From: an uncultured bacterium
GTDB lineage: Bacteria > Actinomycetota > Coriobacteriia > Coriobacteriales > Eggerthellaceae
Assembly: GCA_947564525.1 (NCBI GenBank)
Contig: CANOCK010000004.1
Location: 1-43,348 of the forward strand
Direction of reading: 5' to 3'
DNA length: 43,348 nt
Within the stretch, counting starts at the first letter, position 1. The number at the start of each line of letters is the position of its first letter. The notes beneath the pieces were generated by a model, which did no database searches, was not told where the DNA came from, and saw only the letters and a list, made by a program, of their open reading frames with translations. The position numbers and the translations under genes are program-made. Positions 34,792 to 41,987 of the stretch are shown piece by piece.

Positions 34792-35406
34792 ATGGCCGAG
34801 GCCATGAACGTGCTCTACCCCATTGGGGACAAGCTCTACGTCAACCTGACGAACCGCTGCTCGTGCGACTGCACGTTCTGCCTGCGCAACGCCGCGGACG
34901 GCGCCCACGGCTCCGACACCTTGTGGCTCGTGCGCGAGCCGAGCTTCGAGGAGGTCATGGCGGCGTTCGACGACTACGCCATGGAGGACGTGACAGAGGT
35001 GGTCTTCTGCGGTTATGGCGAGCCCACCTGCGCCTTCGACCGGCTGGTGGCGGTGGCTCGGGCGGTGAAGGAGCGCTGGGGCAAGCCGGTGCGCGTGAAC
35101 ACCAACGGCCAGGGCTCGCTCATCTGCGGGCGCGACATAGCGCCGGAGCTGGAAGGGGTGGTGGACGCGCTGTCCATCAGCCTGAACACTCCCGACGCCG
35201 CCCGTTATCTGGAGCTGACCCGCAGCCGCTTCGGCGAGGAGGCCTTCCCGGCCATGCTGGACTTCGCCCGCCGGGCCCGCGCCTACGTCCCCGACGTGAC
35301 CCTGACCACCGTGGCCACCACCCTCTCGCCCGAGGAGGAGCAGGCCTGCCAGCGCCTCTGCGACGACCTGGGGGTGCGCTACCGCATCCGCCCCTGGGTG
35401 GACTAG
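34792..35406 (+). CDS. Radical SAM protein, TatD-linked type
   Basis: This 204-residue protein matches the short TatD-linked radical SAM family (TIGR04038 type). It begins YPIGDKLYVNLTNRC and carries the cluster motif CxxxCxxC (C23, C27, C30) inside CSCDCTFCLRN, the GE motif region CGYGEPTCAFDRL, and VRVNTNGQGSL. The whole protein is little more than the core SAM barrel; no accessory cluster domain is seen. The start is ATG 34792 with GAAGGAGG seven bases before it. No tatD gene is adjacent in this window, so the name refers to the family only. The reaction catalysed is unknown. Confidence 0.9.
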   Translation: MAEAMNVLYPIGDKLYVNLTNRCSCDCTFCLRNAADGAHGSDTLWLVREPSFEEVMAAFDDYAMEDVTEVVFCGYGEPTCAFDRLVAVARAVKERWGKPVRVNTNGQGSLICGRDIAPELEGVVDALSISLNTPDAARYLELTRSRFGEEAFPAMLDFARRARAYVPDVTLTTVATTLSPEEEQACQRLCDDLGVRYRIRPWVD

Positions 35407-35413
35407 GGCGGCC

Positions 35414-35443
35414 GCCCGGCTGCGGCTGGCGGCGCAGCCGGGC
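35414..35443 (+). terminator. G+C hairpin after the radical SAM gene
   Basis: GCCCGGCTGCG pairs perfectly with CGCAGCCGGGC (11-bp stem, eight-base loop), eight bases after the stop. No T-tract follows, so it may stabilise the mRNA end or assist Rho-dependent termination. Confidence 0.5.
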
Positions 35444-35617
35444 GCCGACCGGTCGCCGCACCTTGCGGCCGGCCCCGCCCTGGGTGCCTCCCGACCGTGC
35501 TGCCCTCGCCGTGGCCCCGTCCTGGCGGCGGCATGGCCTCGCCTTGCGGCACCAAGCCATCCTTCAGCCCCTTCTTCTCGCGGAAGAATCGCGGTTTGAC
35601 CTCGCCGTTCATTCCGA

Positions 35618-35648
35618 CTGAACATTTTTGTTCAGTGACTGCTACAAT
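35618..35648 (+). promoter_or_regulatory. Extended -10 promoter with palindromic operator
   Basis: TGC-TACAAT (35640-35648) is an extended -10. Seven-base arms CTGAACA and TGTTCAG (35618-35624, 35629-35635) separated by TTTT form a palindrome where the -35 box would lie. The arms resemble Gram-positive SOS boxes (GAAC...GTTC), but the spacing is six instead of four bases. Confidence 0.6.
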
Positions 35649-35681
35649 TCACTCCGAGGCACCGAAGAGGGGAGGGGCTCC

Positions 35682-36866
35682 ATGCTCCCGACGTACCAGC
35701 GGGCGATCGTCGACGTGATAGCCGCCCGCATCGCAGAGCCGCGCCGCTTTATCCAGATCGTGGTAGGCCCTCGGCAGACCGGCAAGACGACGGCGGTCCG
35801 ACAGGCCATGGAGCGGGTCGGCATCCCGGTCCGGTTCGCTCGGGCATCCCAGGACATCCCGAGCTCCCAGGATTGGCTGAGGCGGGAATGGGACGAGGCG
35901 CGCACGCTGGCCGCGCAGGGCCCTGCCCTCCTGGTCGTCGACGAGGTGCAGATGGTCCATCAGTGGTCAGCGGTGGTCAAGGCGCTGTGGGATGCCGACA
36001 CCGACCATTCGGCCGAGCTGGCCGTGGTGCTCACGGGCTCGCCTTCCCTGCTGCTCCAGAAGGGCATGCGCGAGTCCTTGACCGGCCGATTCGATGTCAT
36101 TCCGTGCCAGCAATGGTACTTCCGCGAGTGCGAGGAGGCCTTCGGCTTCTCCCTTGAGGACTACCTGTGCTTCGGGGGCTACCCGGGCGCGGCTTCGCTC
36201 AAGGGCGACAAGGAGCGCTGGCTCGACTACATGCAGGGCTCCATCATCGCGCCGAGCGTACTCAAGGACGTCGTGGCGCTCGACCGCGTGACCAAGCCGG
36301 CGCTCATGGAGGCGCTGTTCGCGCTCGGCTCGGCGTACTCTGCGCAGGAGGTGTCGTACCGGAAGCTGATGGGGCAGCTGGACGACGCCGGCAACGCCAC
36401 CACCATCGCGCACTACCTGTCCCTGCTCTCCGACGCGGGGCTGCTGACCGGGCTGCAGAAGTACTCGGAGAAGCTGATGAAGACCCGTGCGTCCTCTCCG
36501 CGGCTCATTACCCACGACACATCGCTGATGGTGGCCTCCTATGGACGCCGCCGGGACCTCCTGCTGAAGGAGCCGGACCTGCGCGGGCATCTGGTGGAGA
36601 GCGCGGTGGGCGCCTACCTGCTGAAGCGCGCCTCCGAGGAGCACTTCGAGGTGTTCTGGTGGCGCGAGGGCACGCGCGAGGTGGACTTCGTCGTGCAGGA
36701 CGGCACGGCGCGGACGGCCATCGAGGTGAAGGGCGGCCGGGTGAAGCGCCTGGGCGGCCTCGATGCCTTCGCGAAGGAGTTCCCTGGCTCCCATGGGCTC
36801 GTGGTCGGCTCGAGCGCAGCGCCGCTCGAGTCCTTCCTGCGGGGCGAGGTGCCGCTGTTCGCGTGA
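35682..36866 (+). CDS. AAA ATPase with DUF4143 domain
   Basis: This 394-residue protein belongs to the AAA_14/DUF4143 family, widespread in anaerobes and archaea and of unclear function. Walker A is GPRQTGKTT (29-37), Walker B LLVVDEVQ (83-90). After the ATPase domain, DYLCFGGYPGAA marks the family linker, and the C-terminal domain ends with a restriction-nuclease-like core (WWREGTREVDFVVQDG, then AIEVKGG), where D and E-x-K could form a PD-(D/E)XK site. The start at 35682 is set by GGGGAGGGG; the frame is open to 35628 but covers the promoter. It is monocistronic with its own operator-like palindrome, which suggests regulated expression. Confidence 0.9.
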   Translation: MLPTYQRAIVDVIAARIAEPRRFIQIVVGPRQTGKTTAVRQAMERVGIPVRFARASQDIPSSQDWLRREWDEARTLAAQGPALLVVDEVQMVHQWSAVVKALWDADTDHSAELAVVLTGSPSLLLQKGMRESLTGRFDVIPCQQWYFRECEEAFGFSLEDYLCFGGYPGAASLKGDKERWLDYMQGSIIAPSVLKDVVALDRVTKPALMEALFALGSAYSAQEVSYRKLMGQLDDAGNATTIAHYLSLLSDAGLLTGLQKYSEKLMKTRASSPRLITHDTSLMVASYGRRRDLLLKEPDLRGHLVESAVGAYLLKRASEEHFEVFWWREGTREVDFVVQDGTARTAIEVKGGRVKRLGGLDAFAKEFPGSHGLVVGSSAAPLESFLRGEVPLFA

Positions 36867-36982
36867 GGGTTGCTGGCGCTCCCGGCTGCCCTTCTCCGCT
36901 GCCCGCGTCGCTCGTGGCCGCGTCGCCCCGAGCTGCTGGGCGGCTGCGGCCTCTCGGCCGGCCTGCTCGGCGCCTGATGTCC

Positions 36983-36988
36983 TAGAAT
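36983..36988 (+). promoter_or_regulatory. -10 box of the HAD phosphatase gene
   Basis: TAGAAT followed by GGG, 33 bp before the TTG start; the same CTAGAATGGG string recurs at the promoter near 41301. Confidence 0.4.
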
Positions 36989-37021
36989 GGGACGGCAACC
37001 ATTCCCGCCCTCTCGAAAGGC

Positions 37022-37699
37022 TTGGACCCCACGGCACAGCTTCAGGGACGCACCATCGAAGGGGTGCTGTTCGACGCGGACGGCACGCTCATCGACACCT
37101 ACGACATCATCCTGCGCTCCATGCGCCACGTGGTCTGCGACGTGCATGGCCAGCAGCGCACCGACGAGGAGCTCATGGCCGGCGTCGGCACGCCCCTGCC
37201 GGCCCAGATGCGCGGCTTCGCCGGCGGCGACGAGGCGCTGGCCGCCGAGCTCACCCGCCGCTACCGCGAGCACAACGACGCCCTGCACGCCGACGGCATC
37301 GCCGCCTTCCCCGACACGCACCGCGCCTTGGAGCGCCTGCGGGACGCGGGCCTGGCCATGGGCGTGGTCACGTCGAAGCGCCACGAGATGGCGGCCCACG
37401 GCCTGGAGCTGGCGGGCATCGCCGGCTTCTTCCCCGTGCTCATCGGCTGCGACGACTGGCCCGAGTCCAAGCCCGACCCGGGCCCCGTGCTCCATGGCTG
37501 CGAGCGGCTGGGGCTGGCCCCGAGCGCGTGCCTGTACGTGGGCGACAGCCCCTACGACATCCGGGCGGGCAACGCCGCCGGCTGCCTGAGCGTCGCGGCG
37601 CTGTGGGGCATGTTCCCCGCCGCGGCTCTGGCCGCCGAGCGCCCGGCCCTGGAATGCTCCAGCCTCAGCGACCTGGCTGACGCCCTGCTCGGGGCGTGA
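37022..37699 (+). CDS. HAD-superfamily phosphatase (PpaX/Gph-like)
   Basis: This 225-residue phosphatase has all four HAD motifs: DADGT near the N-terminus (nucleophile Asp), VVTSKR (motif II), SKPDPGPV (motif III Lys) and YVGDSPYDIRAGNAAG (motif IV). The helical cap lies between motifs I and II, as in phosphoglycolate phosphatase and pyrophosphatase PpaX. The start is a TTG at 37022 with GAAAGG just before it. Its last 35 bp overlap the 3' end of the convergent acyltransferase gene on the other strand. The substrate is not predictable. Confidence 0.9.
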   Translation: MDPTAQLQGRTIEGVLFDADGTLIDTYDIILRSMRHVVCDVHGQQRTDEELMAGVGTPLPAQMRGFAGGDEALAAELTRRYREHNDALHADGIAAFPDTHRALERLRDAGLAMGVVTSKRHEMAAHGLELAGIAGFFPVLIGCDDWPESKPDPGPVLHGCERLGLAPSACLYVGDSPYDIRAGNAAGCLSVAALWGMFPAAALAAERPALECSSLSDLADALLGA

Positions 37700-38777
37700 C
37701 CGAGCCGTCCCCGCGGAGCGCGGCCTGGTCGGGCGGCCTATAGCCGAAGACGGTCCGCACCCCGGGCACGAAGCGCACTGCCCACGCCAGCCCGATGCTG
37801 AGGGCCAGGTCGACCCCCAAGGACACCGGCAGCACCACGGCCACGCCCAGCCCTGAGCTGGCCAGGTCCAGCAGCCACCACTTCAGGTGGTCGCCCGTCG
37901 CCAGGGTGATGGCGTGGAAGCAGAAGATGGCCAGGGTGTTGCGCCCGACCCAGCTCAGCGTCGCCTCGGCGCGCTGCGGCAGCCGCTCGAGCCCCTTGGC
38001 CAGGCTCGTCACCAGGCAGGCCGCGCCCACGCACCCCAGGCCGTCTAGCACCGGCTGGTGGTAGGTGGAGTTGCAGTACATGGGCTCCTCCAGCACGCCG
38101 CCCACCAGCGCCGCCATGTACAGGGCGCCCGCCATCTGCAGCGCCCGCCGCGCCCACGGCCGCCGGAGCACCTCGTAGCGCTTGAGCAGGTAGCCGCAGC
38201 AGATGAACCAGGCCGCGCACAGCGCCTGCTGGATGTCCCAGGGAAGGAAGAGCAGGCCGGCCGTGGTGGCGCCGACCAGGAACAGCGCGAAGGAGAGCGC
38301 CAGCGGCAGCCCCGGGCCGAGCTTGCCCGCTCGCAGGCACAGGCTGGCGAACAGCTGACCGAACAGCAAGCTGGGCAGGAACCACAGCACCCCGATGGCC
38401 TGGACGTCCGCCGCGTCGGCGAACAGGATGTGGTCGCGATAGGCTCCGGCGCCGTAGAAGAGCCCGAACAGGTGCTGCTCGATCCGGATCCCGTTGATGA
38501 GCAGGGCGCATGCCACCAGGCAAGCCGCCCCGCAGAAGGCGTAGGGCAGCAGGCACCGCTTGGCCAGCTTCGCCGCGCGGGCCCGGTCGAGGGGGCCCTT
38601 CAGGCAATAGCCGCTCAGCAGGAAGAACAGCGGCACGTGGAAGGAATCCATGAGGCGGAAGGCGGCGTCGGCCGCCGGGGAGGCCGACGCGAAGAACGCC
38701 GTGAAGTGGCCGACGATGATGGCGACGATCGCGATGGCCTTGGCCAGGTCTATCCAGGGAATGCGCTTTGTGGCCAC
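37665..38777 (-). CDS. Membrane acyltransferase (acyltransferase-3 / O-acetylase family)
   Basis: This 370-residue integral membrane protein has about ten helices and resembles the acyltransferase-3 family, near the fucose 4-O-acetylase (NolL/COG3594) branch that O-acetylates cell-surface sugars. Typical features are the N-terminal WIDLAKAIAIVAIIVGHF with the conserved His and SFHVPLFFLLSGYCLKGP. Later blocks include GVLWFLPSLLFGQLF and FCFHAITL. The start is GTG at 38777, with GGAAGGAGG at ideal distance; the upstream open frame is non-coding. The last 35 bp overlap the HAD gene tail to tail. The target glycan is unknown. Confidence 0.88.
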   Translation of the reverse strand: MATKRIPWIDLAKAIAIVAIIVGHFTAFFASASPAADAAFRLMDSFHVPLFFLLSGYCLKGPLDRARAAKLAKRCLLPYAFCGAACLVACALLINGIRIEQHLFGLFYGAGAYRDHILFADAADVQAIGVLWFLPSLLFGQLFASLCLRAGKLGPGLPLALSFALFLVGATTAGLLFLPWDIQQALCAAWFICCGYLLKRYEVLRRPWARRALQMAGALYMAALVGGVLEEPMYCNSTYHQPVLDGLGCVGAACLVTSLAKGLERLPQRAEATLSWVGRNTLAIFCFHAITLATGDHLKWWLLDLASSGLGVAVVLPVSLGVDLALSIGLAWAVRFVPGVRTVFGYRPPDQAALRGDGSVTPRAGRQPGR

Positions 38778-39000
38778 GAGCTCGGCCTCCTTCCCGGGTC
38801 GCCTTGGCCGCGTCGATTGGCGGCAACCATTCTCCCACTTGATGGCGGAAAAGTCAGGGGTGCGCGATCCAGGCGCCCCTGTCGGGCTGAGGGCAGCCGC
38901 GATTCTGCCCTGCAAGAGGAGCGGCCCGTCCATCTCGCGTCGCGTCCGGGGATGCCCAAGGGCCCTCCACCGGTGCGGGTTGGGCGTGGCGGTCTGGCGG

Positions 39001-39045
39001 GCAGTTATCAAATCGTGATTTGGCAAATCACGATTTGATAACTGC
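39001..39045. repeat. 45-bp perfect palindrome
   Basis: Two perfect 22-bp arms (39001-39022, 39024-39045; left arm begins GCAGTTATCAAATCG) around a single central G. It is A+T-rich in G+C-rich surroundings and has no T-tract on either side, so a plain terminator is unlikely. The outside flank 39046-39389 shows no gene I can support. Confidence 0.9.
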
Positions 39046-39426
39046 AAGGGCACGGCAGCACGGGACGGGATGGAGGGGCCAAGGGACTCTGCTCCGCGGC
39101 ATTGTCAGCTGGGCCGATCCTGGCTGCGACTCGAGTCTCAGCTACGGTGCGGCGTCTCAGCATCGAGCTTGCGCGGCCTGAGGATGCAACGCGTGCGATG
39201 CCGACATTTGATAGGCCGTCTTTTGCTTGCGACATGAGCTTGAGGTCGGGACATCTCGCCTGGCCGTCCCTGTGGCGGTGCGCTGGCGGTGGTTGGCTGG
39301 GGCCGAGAAACGCTCTGACGGCGCCTCTCTGACTAGGGCGTTAAGGCTTATAGTGCGTATTTCTTGGGCGTGAGCTGGTGATTTGGAGAGGGTAAGATAA
39401 ATTGGACACCGAGTTAAGGGTGAAAG

Positions 39427-39735
39427 GTGTTCGATATGACCCAAAAGAGGAAGCGGTACGACAAGCAGTTCAAGATAGCGGCGGCGAAGGCCGTCTTGAG
39501 CGGCGAAGTGAGAGTCGTCGACCTTGCGAAAGGGCTGGACATCAAGGATTCGACGCTCAGACGTTGGGCACAAGAGTACGAGGAAATGGGAGGGGCGGCA
39601 TTCCCCGGCAACGGCAGCCCTAAGGTCAGCAAAGGCTACGAGATCGTGAAGCTCAGGAAAAAAGTCGAGGAGCTCGAATTCGAGAACGAAATGCTAAAAG
39701 AATTCCGGGCCTTCTTGAGCCAAGACCATGCGTGA
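39427..39735 (+). CDS. IS3-family transposase OrfA
   Basis: This 102-residue protein has the helix-turn-helix of IS3 OrfA (KRYDKQFKIAAAKAVLSGEVRVVDLAKGLDIKDSTLRRWAQEY) that binds the element's ends, followed by a leucine-zipper-like coiled coil (IVKLRKKVEELEFENEMLKEF) for dimerisation. Its TGA overlaps the GTG of orfB in GTGA. In-phase CTA-AAA-G (39694-39700) near its end is a candidate -1 frameshift site that would produce the OrfAB transposase; the orfB frame is open across this region. Confidence 0.92.
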   Translation: MFDMTQKRKRYDKQFKIAAAKAVLSGEVRVVDLAKGLDIKDSTLRRWAQEYEEMGGAAFPGNGSPKVSKGYEIVKLRKKVEELEFENEMLKEFRAFLSQDHA

Positions 39736-40598
39736 GATGCGAGTTCCTCAAGGCGCATAGGGGCGAGTTTAGCTCCATCAGGAAGGCATGCAAGGTCCTC
39801 GAGGTCTCGAGATCCGAATGCTATGGCTATATCAAGCGTAGGAAATCGAATGCCCAGATAGAGCGCGAGGCATTGGAGGGGTTCGTCGTGGAGAAGCTCG
39901 AGCTCCACAAGGGTCGCTACGGCCATCGCCGCATCAACCGCGAGCTCAGGAAAGACGGCATCGTGGTCAGCGAGAGGCGCGTGCTGAGCGTCATGCGGAA
40001 GTCGGGGCTCCAGGCCAAGGGCGCTACGAGGAGGCGCCGCAGGGCGAAGGCGGTCGAGATGGGAGGTCCGCGCGTCAACCTCGTCGACCGCATATTCGAG
40101 GTGGATGCGCGCAACCGCCTCTGGGTGGGCGACATCACATGCATCGACGCCTCGGAAGGCTGGCTCTACCTAGCCGCCGTCATAGACGCATGGCATCGCG
40201 AGGTCGTCGGCTGGTCGATGCCTGCGCGCATCACCGAGAAGCTTGCCGTAGACGCCCTTGATCAGGCAGTAGGCAGAGAGGATCCCCCTGCCGACTTCAG
40301 CCTCGTGTTCCACGATGACCAGGGTGCCCAGTGCACATCCCGTGCATTCCAGCGCTGCCTGGAATCCCATGGGATAGCCCAGTCGATGTCGAGGCCCGGC
40401 AGCCCATGGGACAACGCGCTCGCCGAATCCTTCTTCAAGACCCTGAAGCGAGAGCTGGTGAGGGGAAAAGAATACAAGACGAGAGATGAGGCAAGGCAGG
40501 ATATCTTCAAGTACATCGAGCTCTATTACGACAGGCAAAGGATGCATTCCAGTATTGGCTACAATGCCCCTTGCGACTTAGAGCGCGATGCGGCCTGA
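39732..40598 (+). CDS. IS3-family transposase OrfB (DDE integrase)
   Basis: This 288-residue part is the catalytic domain of the transposase. The N-terminal HTH_21 region (HKGRYGHRRINRELRK) is followed by the rve integrase core with the DDE residues in VGDITCID, FHDDQGAQ and NALAESFFKTLKREL, then the C-terminal YYDRQRMHSSIGY-P motif. It looks intact, so the element may be active. It starts with GTG overlapping the orfA stop, one frame back, and is probably made mainly as an OrfAB fusion by frameshifting. Confidence 0.94.
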   Translation: MRCEFLKAHRGEFSSIRKACKVLEVSRSECYGYIKRRKSNAQIEREALEGFVVEKLELHKGRYGHRRINRELRKDGIVVSERRVLSVMRKSGLQAKGATRRRRRAKAVEMGGPRVNLVDRIFEVDARNRLWVGDITCIDASEGWLYLAAVIDAWHREVVGWSMPARITEKLAVDALDQAVGREDPPADFSLVFHDDQGAQCTSRAFQRCLESHGIAQSMSRPGSPWDNALAESFFKTLKRELVRGKEYKTRDEARQDIFKYIELYYDRQRMHSSIGYNAPCDLERDAA

Positions 40599-40654
40599 AG
40601 AATCTTAAATAATCGTCCAAGATATCTTGACCACTCCACCCAGCCGCCTCCTGC

Positions 40655-40706
40655 CACGTGAGACGGGTGAGACGGGGTCGGGTGCTTCGTCTCAAACCGT
40701 CCTGCG
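40655..40706 (+). repeat. Direct repeat R1 with hairpin
   Basis: Contains tandem GTGAGACGG followed by GGTCGGGTGCTTCGTCTCAA and, less well conserved, CCTGCG. TGAGACG and CGTCTCA can pair in a 7-bp stem. A near-identical copy is R2 at 40950-41004. Confidence 0.75.
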
Positions 40707-40766
40707 TCATCCTCCCGCCCCCTGTTCACGCCGGCCCGCCCGGTCGGCGCGCCACCCTGGCCGAAG

Positions 40767-40946
40767 GCCGAGTTCTGCCCGCTTTGACATAAGGGGAGCG
40801 CGGATGGGAGGCTGAGAGGCCAAGTTTGGCGAGCTTTGACATAAAAAGCTGCGCCGGGAGGGCCTGTGATATGTCGAATCGGGCGAAACTTGGCTTTTCG
40901 ACCCTCTTGGGTCGCTTGGCTTATGTCAAAGCGGACGAAACTTGGC
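40767..40946. repeat. 180-bp four-module palindromic element, copy 3
   Basis: Modules start at 40767 and 40819 (forward) and end at 40894 and 40946 (reverse), again 52/76/52 bp apart. This copy is more diverged: the outer arms match at 22 of 26 positions. The second module is the closest to the outer modules of copies 1 and 2. It lies between direct repeats R1 and R2. Confidence 0.88.
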
Positions 40947-40949
40947 TTT

Positions 40950-41004
40950 CACGTGAGACGGCACGTGAGACGGGGTCGGGTGCTTCGTCTCAAGTGGCCC
41001 TGCG
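40950..41004 (+). repeat. Direct repeat R2 with hairpin
   Basis: Same arrangement as R1: tandem CACGTGAGACGG, then GGTCGGGTGCTTCGTCTCAA, then CCTGCG after a short variable stretch. It starts four bases after the last module of copy 3. From 41005 to 41300 nothing else is visible. Confidence 0.75.
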
Positions 41005-41300
41005 CGGCTTGAAGCTGGCAGCTCCTGACCTGCTGGGTCGGCTCGGCTCCGAGCTGCAGGGACTGCCGGGCGGGGTGCCACGCGCAGTTCCGCAGCCGCC
41101 CTCGCGCCCACGGCGCCAGTGCTGCGGGCCTCCCAGCGAGGACTGTGCGAGCACGGCACCCCCGCCAGTCCTCCCGGTCGACGCCCCGCCCATTCGCTTG
41201 TCCACTCGCCAGCCCTCCCGGCCGACGTCTCGTCCGCCACCCCTCTCCACTCCTCACGCTAGCTGCAGCCTTGTCGGCAGCGTCTTCGCCGCGCGTCATC

Positions 41301-41306
41301 TAGAAT
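41301..41306 (+). promoter_or_regulatory. -10 box of the membrane protein gene
   Basis: TAGAAT followed by GGG, 81 bp before the ATG; same string as at 36983. No -35 box is clear. Confidence 0.4.
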
Positions 41307-41387
41307 GGGCGTGCGGGATGCCTGCGGGCGGCCGCGTGGGTCGGGAACGCGGGGCGAGGGAGCCCCTTGCCGTTGGGAGGTGCTGCC

Positions 41388-41987
41388 ATGGAGGAGGCTT
41401 CGGGGGCGCAGCCCACTGCGGCTCGGCCTTCCAGGGCGCCGGCCCTCCTCTGGGTCATCCCGATCGCCTTCGTGCTCGTCCTGGATGCCGCTTCGGCCCT
41501 GTTCGTCGCCTCCCTGCTCGCCGACCCGTCGGATTCCGGCCAAGAGGGCGCCGTGCTCGTTGCCACGATGCTGCTGGTCCTCGTCGCCTTCTTGCTCTCG
41601 CTGGCGAACCTCATCCAGTTCGTGGCCTTGAGCGCCCTCGACCGCCCGTGGCTTGCCGACTACGCGCGCAAGGCCGCGCTCGCGGTGAAGCTGGGCTTGG
41701 CTCCCTTCTTCCTGGGCGGTGGCATCCTCATGGTCCTCCTCATGTTCATCGCCCTGCATCCGGTGCTGGCCGTTGTTGGCTGGCTGCCGCTGCTCACGTT
41801 CGGGGTCGTGGGGTGGCTCATCATGCTGCCGGGGTCGCTGTGGGGCGTTGCCGCTGCCATCGCCCTCTGCCGCAGCGGGCGCATCGGCGGTCTGGAGTGC
41901 GCGGCCCACGTCATGCTGCAGCTGGTGTTCGTTGCGGACGTGGTGGATGCGGTGGTCCTGTTCGCGAGGGGCCGCTGGCGCCCCTAG
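41388..41987 (+). CDS. Four-helix integral membrane protein, unknown function
   Basis: I recognise no named family. The 199-residue protein has a short hydrophilic N-terminus (1-20) and about five hydrophobic segments: ~22-44, ~56-82, ~100-125, ~128-155 and possibly ~170-190. Loops are short, and there are no obvious catalytic motifs. The start at 41388 has GGGAGGT seven bases upstream; an ATG seven codons earlier lacks such a site. It has its own -10 box. Its TAG stop shares the palindrome CTAG with the stop of mnmA on the opposite strand, so transcription and translation converge with a 4-bp overlap. Confidence 0.8.
   Translation: MEEASGAQPTAARPSRAPALLWVIPIAFVLVLDAASALFVASLLADPSDSGQEGAVLVATMLLVLVAFLLSLANLIQFVALSALDRPWLADYARKAALAVKLGLAPFFLGGGILMVLLMFIALHPVLAVVGWLPLLTFGVVGWLIMLPGSLWGVAAAIALCRSGRIGGLECAAHVMLQLVFVADVVDAVVLFARGRWRP

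Larger units (their letters stand above)
39390..40632 (+). mobile_element. IS3-family insertion sequence, apparently complete
   Basis: About 1.24 kb with overlapping orfA and orfB. Imperfect terminal inverted repeats are visible: left AAGATAAATTGGAC...TTAAG (39394-39418) and, in reverse complement on the right, AAGATATCTTGGAC...TTAAG (40628-40604), with identical internal spacing. The exact ends are uncertain by a few bases, and no target-site duplication could be identified. G+C content is lower than in neighbouring genes. Confidence 0.88.

Noticed and set aside
35618-35635. A definite LexA/SOS box
   Set aside because: GAAC and GTTC are separated by six bases instead of the four expected in Gram-positive sites; kept only as a palindromic operator.
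39102-39332. A 76-codon frame between the 45-bp palindrome and the IS
   Set aside because: No ribosome-binding site, no recognisable family, and equally good frames exist on the other strand.
40655-41004. R1 and R2 as target-site duplications of the neighbouring IS element
   Set aside because: They are ~50 bp and both lie on the same side of the IS; IS3 elements make 3-4 bp duplications.
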